From the NCBI GenBank assembly GCA_040635515.1, contig JBEYHY010000001.1, positions 186,001 through 250,000 of the forward strand: 64,000 bases of DNA. Reading direction: 5' to 3'. Position numbers and translations under genes: made by a program. Below the pieces are notes generated by a model, which was given only the letters and a program-made list of their open reading frames with translations, was not told the DNA's origin and made no database searches. This stretch comes from Prauserella_A sp040635515. Lineage in GTDB: Bacteria > Actinomycetota > Actinomycetes > Mycobacteriales > Pseudonocardiaceae. Of the stretch, positions 7,842-14,810 are shown in pieces. Each line of letters starts with the position of its first letter. The first letter of the stretch is position 1.

Positions 7842-9958
7842 CCTTTCGCGGCAAGGCTTTCCGGTACCGGGTCGTATCTGACATGCCTGCGGGTGAAGGT
7901 CGCGGTCCCCGAGGTGATCGAGCGCAGGTCGATCGCATAGCGCACCAGTTCCGTGGCGGGCACCTCGGCGTGGACGACGCTGTTGCCGCCCGCGATCGAC
8001 TCGGTGCCGAGCACCCTGCCCCTTCGTGAGGACAGGTCGCCGAGCACCGTGCCGAGATGCTCGTCCGGAGCCCGCACGAAGACCTCGTCGAAGGGTTCGA
8101 GCAGCAGGACTCCGCCCTTGCTCGCCGCGTCCTTGAGCGCCAGCGCGCCCGCGGTCTGGAAGGCCGCGTCCGAGGAGTCCACGCTGTGCGCCTTGCCGTC
8201 GAAGAGGGTCACTCGTACGTCGACGACGGGATGCCCGTCGAGCAGGCCCTTGCCCAGTTGCGCGCGGACGCCCTTCTCGACGCTGGGGATGAACTGGTGC
8301 GGTACCGCGCCGCCGACGACCTTGTCGACGAACTCGAAGCCCGAGCCCCTCGGCAGCGGAGCCACCTCGACGTCGCACACCGCGTATTGACCGTGTCCTC
8401 CCGACTGTTTGACATGTCTTCCATGTCCCCGCGCGGGACCGGCGAAGGTCGACCTGAGCGTGACACGCACCGGTTCGGTGTCGACGTCGGCGCCACCCGC
8501 CCGCAACCGGGACAGCAGTACGTCGGCGTGTGCCTCGCCCATGCACCACAACACGAGCTGGCCGGTTTCGGCGTTGCGTTCCAGCCGCAGCGTCGGGTCA
8601 CCGGCGACGAGCCGGGAAAGGTTGCGCGCCAGCGCGTCCTCGTCGCTGCGGGTCTTGGCGACGACGGCGACGGGCAGCAGCGGTTCCGGCATCGCCCATG
8701 GGCGCATCAGCAGTGGATCGTCGGGATAGGACACCGTGTCGCCGGTTTCGGCCGAGCCGATCTTGGTGAGCGCGCACAGATCACCCGCGACGCAGTACGG
8801 CACCTCCCGCAGGTTCGCGCCGAGCGGCGAGTACAGGTGCGCGACCCGCTCGTCGGTGTCGTGATCGTCGTGGCCGCGCTCGGCCATGCCGTGTCCCGAG
8901 ACATGGACGGGCCGTTCGGGGCGAAGCGTTCCGGAGAACACGCGCACGAGAGACACCCTGCCGACGTAGGAATCGACGGCCGTGCGCACGACCTCGGCGG
9001 CAAGCGGGCCCTCCGGATCGGCGCTCAGCGGGTCGTGCGGAACGCCTTCCGGCGACGTCACGGGAGGAAGCTGGTGTTCAAGCGGGGAAGGGCAGGCGCG
9101 CACGATGCCGTCGAGCACCTCGGCCAGCCCGACGCCGGTCTCGGAGCACACCGGGATGACGGGGTGGAAACTGCCCCGGGCCACGGCGGTTTCCAGGTCC
9201 GCGATGAGCGTGTCCTCCGCGATCTCCTCGCCCGCGAGATAGCGGTCCATGAGGGTCTCGTCCTCGCTCTCGGCGATGATTCCCTCGATCAGTTCGTTGC
9301 GGGCGGTGGCGAGCCGCTCCAGATCACCGGCCTCGGGTTCGCCGACGGCAGGCGGATAACCGGCCGAGTAGTCGAGAAACCGCTGGGTGATGAGCCCGAT
9401 GAGACCGGTCTTGTCACCGGAGGCGGGCAGATAAAGGGGGAGTACTCCCGCGCCGAACGCGGCCTGGCACGCGATGATCTCGGTTTCGACGTCGGCCCTC
9501 GCGTGGTCGAGCCTCGCGATGAGCACGGCGCGGGGCATGCCGACCGAGGCGCACTCCTCCCACAGCGCGACCGTTGCCGCGTCGACTCCCTCACCGGCGC
9601 TCACCACGAACAGCGCGGCGTCGGCCGCGCGCAATCCCGCGCGCAGTTCGCCGACAAAGTCGGCATAGCCGGGAGTGTCGATGAGGTTGATCTTGACCCC
9701 GTCGTGCAGTACGGGCGCGACGGACAGCCCGACCGAACGCTGTTGCCTGACCGCGGCCGGATCGTGGTCGCACACCGTGGTTCCCTCGACGACCGTTCCC
9801 GCCCTGTTCAGCGTTCCCGAGGCCACCAGCAGTGCCTCGGTCAGCGTCGTCTTGCCGGAGCCGGAAGGACCGACAAGTACGACGTTTCGCACCTTGCCGG
9901 GGTCGTCCACAGCGACCGCGGCCCCGGAGTCACCGTTCTTCGTCTGCTTCTCGGCCAT
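7838..9958 (-). CDS. fusA2: EF-G2-like translation GTPase homologue
   Basis: 706-residue homologue of elongation factor G with all domains in order: G domain, domain II, and the III-IV-V tail. The P-loop GPSGSGKT (30-37) is intact. Other G-domain residues are unusual: DTPGY (94-98) replaces the catalytic His of DTPGH with Tyr, and the guanine-recognition NKXD is ARLD (148-151). These changes match the EF-G2 class, which in M. smegmatis is reported (from memory) to bind GTP without ribosome-stimulated hydrolysis. A canonical translocase role is therefore unlikely. The ATG at 9958 has GGGAG about 8 nt upstream. The role is unknown. Confidence 0.9.
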   Translation of the reverse strand: MAEKQTKNGDSGAAVAVDDPGKVRNVVLVGPSGSGKTTLTEALLVASGTLNRAGTVVEGTTVCDHDPAAVRQQRSVGLSVAPVLHDGVKINLIDTPGYADFVGELRAGLRAADAALFVVSAGEGVDAATVALWEECASVGMPRAVLIARLDHARADVETEIIACQAAFGAGVLPLYLPASGDKTGLIGLITQRFLDYSAGYPPAVGEPEAGDLERLATARNELIEGIIAESEDETLMDRYLAGEEIAEDTLIADLETAVARGSFHPVIPVCSETGVGLAEVLDGIVRACPSPLEHQLPPVTSPEGVPHDPLSADPEGPLAAEVVRTAVDSYVGRVSLVRVFSGTLRPERPVHVSGHGMAERGHDDHDTDERVAHLYSPLGANLREVPYCVAGDLCALTKIGSAETGDTVSYPDDPLLMRPWAMPEPLLPVAVVAKTRSDEDALARNLSRLVAGDPTLRLERNAETGQLVLWCMGEAHADVLLSRLRAGGADVDTEPVRVTLRSTFAGPARGHGRHVKQSGGHGQYAVCDVEVAPLPRGSGFEFVDKVVGGAVPHQFIPSVEKGVRAQLGKGLLDGHPVVDVRVTLFDGKAHSVDSSDAAFQTAGALALKDAASKGGVLLLEPFDEVFVRAPDEHLGTVLGDLSSRRGRVLGTESIAGGNSVVHAEVPATELVRYAIDLRSITSGTATFTRRHVRYDPVPESLAAKG

Positions 9959-10170
9959 GGCAGGTCTCCCTTGCGCCGACGTCGGTGTCGAGGTGTGCCC
10001 TCGATCACACACCTGATTGCCGTGACCGGCAAGGGCGCTGCCCTCTCCTGGGAACGGGTACCCGCAAAAGTGGACTGCTGAAATCGCCGCGCAATGGCCA
10101 CCGATAGCGGTCCACGTCGTACGTAAGCTGGCTACGGATATTCCCGTTTCTCCTCGTGAAAGGCTCAGCT

Positions 10171-11112
10171 GTGTCCTCCGTGTCTTCTGGCTCGTCCGAC
10201 TCCGTATCTTCTGTGTCCTCCGGCACTGGCGCGGCGACGGGCACCGCGCGCGTCAAGCGCGGGATGGCGGAAATGCTCAAGGGCGGCGTGATCATGGATG
10301 TCGTCACCCCGGAACAGGCCAAGATCGCCGAGGACGCCGGTGCGGTCGCCGTGATGGCGCTGGAGCGGGTCCCCGCCGACATCCGCGCGCAGGGCGGCGT
10401 GGCGAGGATGAGCGATCCCGATCTGATCGACGGCATCGTCTCGACCGTGTCGATCCCGGTCATGGCCAAGGCCAGGATCGGTCATTTCGTCGAGGCGAGG
10501 GTGCTGCAGTCGCTCGGCGTCGACTACATCGACGAATCCGAGGTGCTCACGCCCGCCGACTACGCCAACCACATCGACAAGTGGGCGTTCACGGTGCCGT
10601 TCGTGTGTGGCGCGACCAATCTCGGCGAGGCGCTGCGGCGAATCAACGAGGGCGCGGCGATGATCAGGTCGAAGGGCGAGGCGGGCACCGGCGACGTCTC
10701 CAACGCCACGACGCACATGCGTGAGATCAGGGCGCAGCTGCGCAAGCTCGCGGCGCTGCCCGAGGACGAGCTGTACGTCGCGGCCAAGGAACTGCAGGCG
10801 CCATACGAACTGGTCAAGGAAGTCGCCGCCGAGGGCAAGCTGCCGGTCGTGCTGTTCACGGCGGGAGGCATCGCGACCCCGGCTGACGCCGCGATGATGA
10901 TGCAGCTCGGAGCCGAGGGTGTATTCGTCGGTTCCGGCATCTTCAAGTCGGGTGACCCGGCCAAGCGCGCGGAGGCGATCGTCAAGGCGACCACCTTCCA
11001 CGACGATCCCGACGTGATCGCCAAGGTGTCGCGTGGTCTCGGTGAGGCGATGGTCGGCATCAACGTCGACGACGTTCCCGAACCGCACCGCCTCGCCGAG
11101 CGCGGCTGGTAG
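10171..11112 (+). CDS. pdxS: Pyridoxal 5'-phosphate synthase subunit PdxS
   Basis: 313-residue TIM-barrel synthase that makes PLP from ribose 5-phosphate, glyceraldehyde 3-phosphate and ammonia supplied by PdxT. Key residues are visible: D43, the imine-forming K100 in VMAKARIGH, and K168 in IRSKGEAGTGDV. The GTG at 10171 has AAAGG 7 nt upstream and is preferred to the in-frame GTG at 10156, which has no ribosome site. The first 28 residues are an unusual Ser/Val/Gly-rich leader before the conserved KRGMAEMLKGGVIMDV. A strong terminator follows. PdxT lies 3 kb downstream beyond an accessory insertion. Confidence 0.96.
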   Translation: MSSVSSGSSDSVSSVSSGTGAATGTARVKRGMAEMLKGGVIMDVVTPEQAKIAEDAGAVAVMALERVPADIRAQGGVARMSDPDLIDGIVSTVSIPVMAKARIGHFVEARVLQSLGVDYIDESEVLTPADYANHIDKWAFTVPFVCGATNLGEALRRINEGAAMIRSKGEAGTGDVSNATTHMREIRAQLRKLAALPEDELYVAAKELQAPYELVKEVAAEGKLPVVLFTAGGIATPADAAMMMQLGAEGVFVGSGIFKSGDPAKRAEAIVKATTFHDDPDVIAKVSRGLGEAMVGINVDDVPEPHRLAERGW

Positions 11113-11138
11113 GACGCTGGTATACGAGGCGATTCGGT

Positions 11139-11167
11139 CCCACGCCGCCGAGGTTCGGCGGCGTGGG
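11139..11167 (+). terminator. Hairpin terminator after pdxS
   Basis: A perfect 13-bp GC-rich stem (CCCACGCCGCCGA and its complement) with a GGT loop begins 26 nt after the pdxS stop. There is no T-tract, which is common for actinobacterial terminators. It also faces the end of the convergent toxin gene and may serve both directions. Confidence 0.65.
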
Positions 11168-11218
11168 CTCCGGCCTCGTCAGCCGCGATGAACCGAGGTT
11201 GGCGCAGGCATCACTTCG

Positions 11219-11568
11219 TCATTTCGTCTCGTTCGGATGACTCGTGTGTACCTGCTCCAGGAAGACCGTTCGCTCGTCGACGTAGAACCAGATACGCGCA
11301 GTGCCCTTCCTGGTTGGCTTGTGCTGCCAGCGTTCGTGGGTCACGCCGCTACGTTCGATGGTGCCGAGTTCGCCCTTCAGCCGATAGTTCGCCGGTGTCG
11401 TGGCCAGTGGTGTTCGCGTGAGGAAGTCCCAGGCGTCGGTCATGGGATTACGGATTGTCGCGGCAAGATCCCGCCACCCTTGCGTGCGTCGGTGGTGGCG
11501 AAGCGGATCTCGTACTCGGTCTTCTTCGGAGGACGGGGAACCAGTTCACCCTTCTTGGCAGCCGCCAC
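11219..11568 (-). pseudogene. RelE/ParE-like toxin gene, frameshifted
   Basis: Translation from the GTG at 11568 reads VAAAKKGELVPRP and continues to DARKG, then leaves frame. A one-base shift at about 11477 restores WRDLAATIRNP and the remaining 74 residues, which end RIWFYVDERTVFLEQVHTSH, the last strand of RelE/ParE-type toxins. Reconstructed length is 116 residues. The site looks like loss of one G from a GGGG run (Gly codon before TGG). It starts 2 nt after the antitoxin stop, so the pair forms one operon. Either the toxin is inactivated, the tract is variable, or the base is a sequencing error. Reinitiation at the ATG at 11443 would give only the C-terminal fragment. Confidence 0.78.
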
Positions 11569-11570
11569 GA

Positions 11571-12029
11571 CTATGGACGCTCCACGGTCTCGCTGTCGTC
11601 GAGCCATTCAAGGTCGGCGCGGCCGAGTCCGGCGGCGATAGCCGTGGCCGTTTCCTTCCAGGAGGTCAGCTCGGCGATTGCCAGGTGCGGCTGATCGGTG
11701 GAGAACGAGGCGCGTGCGGCGTCGACGAGGTCCTGTGCGCAGGACTCCCGGTCTGCCGGTGACAAGGCGAGCATCCAGGGGAATGCTTTGGCCATGCGTT
11801 CGGCGAGCGAGCCGTTGTCGTCGAGCGTGACGGTGATGAGCTGTGCGGCGAAGTTCAGCAGGCGGGCGCGACTCTCGGCCTCGCGCTGCGACATCAGGAC
11901 CAGTGCTTCGCCGTCGCGCCGGGTCACTGTCACGGGGTGGAGCTCGGCCTCGGCGAAGACCTCGGCGGAGTGCTTGCTCAGGTCCGAGGAGCGCCGGGTC
12001 GCCGCGGGTAGGTCTGCTGCGATGCCCAT
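11571..12029 (-). CDS. Phd/YefM-like antitoxin
   Basis: 152-residue protein. The N-terminal part (SSDLSKHSAEVFAEAELHPV, then VTRRDGEALVLMSQREAE) has the pattern of Phd/YefM-type DNA-binding antitoxins; residues 55-150 form an extra helical domain of unknown fold. It is followed by a RelE-like toxin reading frame that carries a frameshift. The ATG at 12029 is chosen over that at 12041 because a TATGAT-like -10 box lies just upstream, suggesting a leaderless transcript, and a direct repeat suited to autoregulation covers the earlier ATG. It appears intact. Confidence 0.8.
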   Translation of the reverse strand: MGIAADLPAATRRSSDLSKHSAEVFAEAELHPVTVTRRDGEALVLMSQREAESRARLLNFAAQLITVTLDDNGSLAERMAKAFPWMLALSPADRESCAQDLVDAARASFSTDQPHLAIAELTSWKETATAIAAGLGRADLEWLDDSETVERP

Positions 12030-12040
12030 AGGCCCTATCA

Positions 12041-12060
12041 TATTCGGAACGTATTCGGAA
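12041..12060 (-). promoter_or_regulatory. Antitoxin promoter with 9-bp direct repeat
   Basis: TATTCGGAA occurs at 12041-12049 and 12052-12060, an 11-bp period or about one helical turn. On the minus strand this reads TTCCGAATA twice and runs into TATGAT, a good -10 box about 8 nt before the antitoxin ATG at 12029. Direct repeats over the promoter are typical of antitoxin autoregulation. Function is inferred from position. Confidence 0.5.
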
Positions 12061-12146
12061 GTCTAGCTCTCTTTCGGGGCGTTGCCACCTCACTGCGGAA
12101 TTGCCTCCAGGCTGTGGGGTGTCCCGGAGCGCGGCAGGTAAACGCT

Positions 12147-12435
12147 CACCGTCCACATCGGATAGCGTGGTCGGTGCTTGATCCATGCGGGAACCAGGTC
12201 AGGGATGACAAGCGTCGATGTGGACCCGTGCCTGATTGAACGCGAGGATGCTCACCTGTGAGAGGTCTGATCGCGCCATGCTCGAACTCGCGTTGCGTCG
12301 TCTTGTCGTCTCGAAGCAGAAGCGTGCGGTGATCGAGGGCATCGCGGCACTGGGCACTTGAGGGGCGCTCGCCTGGCCTGCGACGACTTCGGCTGCATCG
12401 AACCGGCTGCCGGTGACACCACCGTCCACATCGGA
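12147..12435. repeat. 16-bp direct repeats bracketing vapB remnant
   Basis: CACCGTCCACATCGGA is present exactly at 12147-12162 and 12420-12435, 273 bp apart, on either side of the VapB-like remnant. The repeats could be a target-site or recombination scar left by insertion of the module. A regulatory motif or chance are alternatives; the core TCCGATGTGGAC also occurs in coding DNA at about 53850. Confidence 0.45.
12205..12361 (+). pseudogene. VapB-like antitoxin remnant
   Basis: From the ATG at 12205 the frame reads MTSVDVDPCLIER, then breaks; shifting one base at about 12244-12247 gives MLTCERSDRAMLELALRR and LVVSKQKRAVIEGIAALGT before a stop. The joined reading resembles VapB antitoxins (N-terminal VDPXLIER strand, then the XXTGERSXRAXLELALRRL helices). 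The usual C-terminal toxin-binding tail is lost or shifted, and no PIN-domain VapC gene follows. It is best read as a decayed antitoxin. The match is by eye, so moderate confidence. Confidence 0.55.
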
Positions 12436-12440
12436 GTGGG

Positions 12441-13010
12441 TCAGACGTGCTCCGAGACGAGGACGGCGACGGTGTCGGGTTCGAGTGCCTTGAACACATG
12501 GGCGACGTCGCCCGGGTAGCTGGTGTAGTCGCCTGGCGCCAGATCGACGGGGTCGTCGGCTAGTCCGGCGAGTGCCCTGCCCGAGCTGAGCACTACATGC
12601 TCGATGACTCCCGGCATATGCGGATCGGATTCCCTCGGCCTTCCGGGCTGGGCGGTGAGCAGATAGATGTCCCTGCGGGCATGCGGAGGGCAGGAGGCGA
12701 GCAGGGTGGCGACGTAGTCGGCGCGCTCCGCCGCGAGTGCCGGTCCCTCGCCCGCGCGGATGACCTGCACTTTCGGTCTGGTCGGCTCGACCAGTTGCGC
12801 GAAGGGGACGTCGAGCGCGACGCCGAGTGCCCACAGTGTCTCGACGCTCGGGTTGCCGGTTCCCGATTCGAGCTGGGAGAGGGTCGACTTCGCGATCCCC
12901 GCCCTTCGGGCCACCTCGGCCAGTGACAGTCCCGCGCGGTGACGTTCCCTGCGCAGGGACGCGGCGATGACCGCGAGCGGGGCGCCGTCCTGTTTGCCAT
13001 TCTCAGACAT
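12441..13010 (-). CDS. XRE-family regulator with C-terminal cupin
   Basis: 189-residue regulator. Residues about 14-70 are a lambda-repressor-like helix-turn-helix (LSLAEVARRAGIAKSTLSQLE, GTGNPSVETLWALG); residues about 100-185 form a small cupin beta barrel that usually binds an effector. The ATG at 13010 has GGAGCG upstream. It is divergent from azlCD, which encode a branched-chain amino-acid exporter, and an inverted repeat overlaps the azlC promoter, so control of azlCD by amino-acid level is likely. The effector is unknown. Confidence 0.9.
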   Translation of the reverse strand: MSENGKQDGAPLAVIAASLRRERHRAGLSLAEVARRAGIAKSTLSQLESGTGNPSVETLWALGVALDVPFAQLVEPTRPKVQVIRAGEGPALAAERADYVATLLASCPPHARRDIYLLTAQPGRPRESDPHMPGVIEHVVLSSGRALAGLADDPVDLAPGDYTSYPGDVAHVFKALEPDTVAVLVSEHV

Positions 13011-13031
13011 CGTTCGCTCCAGAAGTCGGGT

Positions 13032-13069
13032 CGTTCGGCTTGACGAACGCTTGGCCTCGGGTTCAGGAT
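13032..13069 (+). promoter_or_regulatory. azlC promoter with inverted repeat
   Basis: A sigma-70-type promoter, TTGACG (13040-13045) and CAGGAT (13064-13069) with an 18-bp spacer, lies just before azlC. The inverted repeat CGTTCG-N6-CGAACG (13032-13049) covers the -35 box and is a plausible operator for the divergent XRE/cupin regulator. Confidence 0.5.
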
Positions 13070-13077
13070 AGGAGTCT

Positions 13078-13791
13078 ATGCGTTCGATATGGCGAACCCT
13101 GGATCGAGACCTCGCGAGGGACATCGCGCTGGTCTGTCTTGCCGACGCCCTCGTCGGCGCTTCGTTCGGTGCCATCGCGGTGAGCTCGGGGTTTCCGCTG
13201 TGGCTGCCGATGCTGATCTCGGTCGTGGTGTTCGCGGGAGCGGCCCAGTTCATGTTCATCGGCCTCATCGCCTCCGGCGGCAACCCCGTTGCCGCCGTGG
13301 TGGCGGGACTGCTCGTCAACGCGCGGCACATCCCGTTCGGGTTCGCGGTCGGTGACGCACTCGGCGACCGGCCGCTGGGCCGCATCGCGGGCGCACACCT
13401 GATGATCGACGAATCGGTGGCCTTCGCGATGGCCCAGCGCGACGGCGAACGGCGCAGGGCCGCCTACTGGGCGTGCGGCATCGGGCTGTTCGTCTGCTGG
13501 AACATCGGCGTCGTCGGAGGTGCCTTCGGCGGGACGGCCATCACCGACACCGACGTGTTCGGCCTCGACGCCGCCTTCCCCGCCGTACTCCTCGCGCTGG
13601 TGCTGCCCTCCCTCAAGGACAAGACGACGCGGCTCGCCGCGCTCACCGGCGTCCTGATCGCGCTGGCGGCCACTCCGTTCCTGCCGGCGGGCCTGCCCGT
13701 GCTGATGGCGCTCGCCGGGGTGCTCGTCGCGGTCCTCGGCTCAAGGGACGGGACGAACACTCGACGGGACACGGCGGAGGAACCGGCATGA
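13078..13791 (+). CDS. azlC: AzlC-family branched-chain amino acid exporter subunit
   Basis: 237-residue inner-membrane protein with the AzlC pattern: ALVGASFGAIAVSSGFP near the N terminus, VVFAGAAQFMFIGL, and the conserved LLVNARHIPFGF loop. About five or six membrane helices are visible. AzlC and AzlD together export branched-chain amino acids or analogues. The ATG has TAGGAG upstream. The stop overlaps the azlD start (ATGA), so the pair is coupled. Regulation is probably by the divergent XRE/cupin protein. Confidence 0.93.
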   Translation: MRSIWRTLDRDLARDIALVCLADALVGASFGAIAVSSGFPLWLPMLISVVVFAGAAQFMFIGLIASGGNPVAAVVAGLLVNARHIPFGFAVGDALGDRPLGRIAGAHLMIDESVAFAMAQRDGERRRAAYWACGIGLFVCWNIGVVGGAFGGTAITDTDVFGLDAAFPAVLLALVLPSLKDKTTRLAALTGVLIALAATPFLPAGLPVLMALAGVLVAVLGSRDGTNTRRDTAEEPA

Positions 13792-14111
13792 CCGGCGCCG
13801 TCACCCTCATCGTCGCGACACTCGTACTCGGCGCGGGCACCTTCGCTTTCCGGGTCGCGGGGCCGGTACTGCGCTCACGGGTCGAGCTGTCGCCGCGCGC
13901 CGAGAAACTCATGGCCGTATCGGCGGTCGTGCTGCTCGCCGCCCTCGTCGCCACATCGGCGCTGCTGGAAGGGCACGAGTTCGCGGGCTTCGCCAGGCCC
14001 GCCGGAGTGGCCGTCGGCGGCGTACTGGCGTGGCGCAAGGCGCCCTTCGTCGTCGTCGTGCTCGCCGCTGCGGGCACCGCGGCGGGCCTGCGGCTGCTCG
14101 GGGTGCCCTGA
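13788..14111 (+). CDS. azlD: AzlD-family exporter subunit
   Basis: 107-residue membrane protein with about four short hydrophobic helices, the usual size and pattern of AzlD (TLVLGAGTFAFRVAGPVL at the start). It is the small partner of AzlC in branched-chain amino-acid export. Its ATG sits in the azlC stop (ATGA), which fixes the start and implies stoichiometric synthesis. Confidence 0.92.
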   Translation: MTGAVTLIVATLVLGAGTFAFRVAGPVLRSRVELSPRAEKLMAVSAVVLLAALVATSALLEGHEFAGFARPAGVAVGGVLAWRKAPFVVVVLAAAGTAAGLRLLGVP

Positions 14112-14176
14112 TCGCGGGCCGTTGCCTGGAGCAAGTAGGCTTGACCAGCGGTAATCGCTGGAAAGGGAACGTAGGG

Positions 14177-14797
14177 GTGCCGAAAACGAAGCCGGTCATC
14201 GGGGTACTCGCCCTCCAGGGCGACGTGCGCGAGCACGCCGCGATGCTGGACAAGGCCGGCGCCCGGGCCCTGCCCGTCCGCCGGGAACGTGAACTATCCG
14301 AAGTGGACGGCCTTGTGCTGCCGGGCGGCGAGTCGACGACGATGTCCCGGCTGCTGGAGACCTTCGAACTGCTGGAACCCCTGCGGGCGCGGCTCGCGGA
14401 GGGAATGCCGGCTTTCGGTTCGTGCGCGGGGATGATCCTGCTCGCGAGGCAGGCCCTCGACGGAAGGCGGGACCAGCATCAGCTCGACGCGCTTGACGTC
14501 GTCGTCCGGCGCAACGCGTTCGGTCGCCAGGTCGACTCCTTCGAAGAGGACCTCGACGTGGAGGGCCTCGAAGGCGGCCCGCTGCACGCGGTGTTCATCA
14601 GGGCCCCGTGGGTCGAGAAGGCCGGAGCGGAGGTTCGCGTGCTCGCCAGAGTGCCGCGCACCGAGGCCGCCGGAGCGGCTGCCGATAGGATCGTCGCCGT
14701 TCGGCAGGGGGCGGTGCTGGCCACCGCGTTCCACCCAGAACTGACCGGGGACGAACGCGTGCACCGGCTGTTCGTGGGCATCGTGCAGGAAACGTAG
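14177..14797 (+). CDS. pdxT: Pyridoxal 5'-phosphate synthase glutaminase subunit PdxT
   Basis: 206-residue class I glutaminase that hydrolyses glutamine and channels ammonia to PdxS. The catalytic triad is visible: C83 in GSCAGMI, H186 and E188 in FHPEL; the PGGES oxyanion loop is at 49-53. The GTG at 14177 is preceded by a purine-rich GGGAACGTAGGG. It lies 3 kb from pdxS, with accessory genes between, and 13 nt before yebC, the same pdxT-yebC order as in mycobacteria. Confidence 0.95.
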   Translation: MPKTKPVIGVLALQGDVREHAAMLDKAGARALPVRRERELSEVDGLVLPGGESTTMSRLLETFELLEPLRARLAEGMPAFGSCAGMILLARQALDGRRDQHQLDALDVVVRRNAFGRQVDSFEEDLDVEGLEGGPLHAVFIRAPWVEKAGAEVRVLARVPRTEAAGAAADRIVAVRQGAVLATAFHPELTGDERVHRLFVGIVQET

Positions 14798-14810
14798 GTA
14801 TGGAGGAGAG

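Larger units (their letters stand above)
12042..12440. other. 399-bp stretch without an intact gene
   Basis: Between the antitoxin and the XRE regulator I find no intact gene. The stretch contains the antitoxin promoter, a decayed VapB-like reading frame (12205-12361), and two exact 16-bp copies of CACCGTCCACATCGGA at 12147-12162 and 12420-12435 that bracket the decayed frame. No transposase, integrase or tRNA is visible. Confidence 0.6.

Noticed and set aside
8057..10081. Long plus-strand open frame of about 670 codons opposite the EF-G2 gene
   Set aside because: It mirrors the minus-strand EF-G2 codons, has no recognisable domain and no start with a ribosome site; typical of high-GC antisense frames.
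9959..10170. Riboswitch or RNA gene in the 212-bp gap between fusA2 and pdxS
   Set aside because: I found no strong stem or known aptamer core by eye; a covariance-model search would settle it.
12199..12834. Minus-strand frame across the intergenic region and the XRE gene
   Set aside because: It overlaps the XRE gene out of frame and its tail crosses the VapB relic; no family match and no ribosome site.
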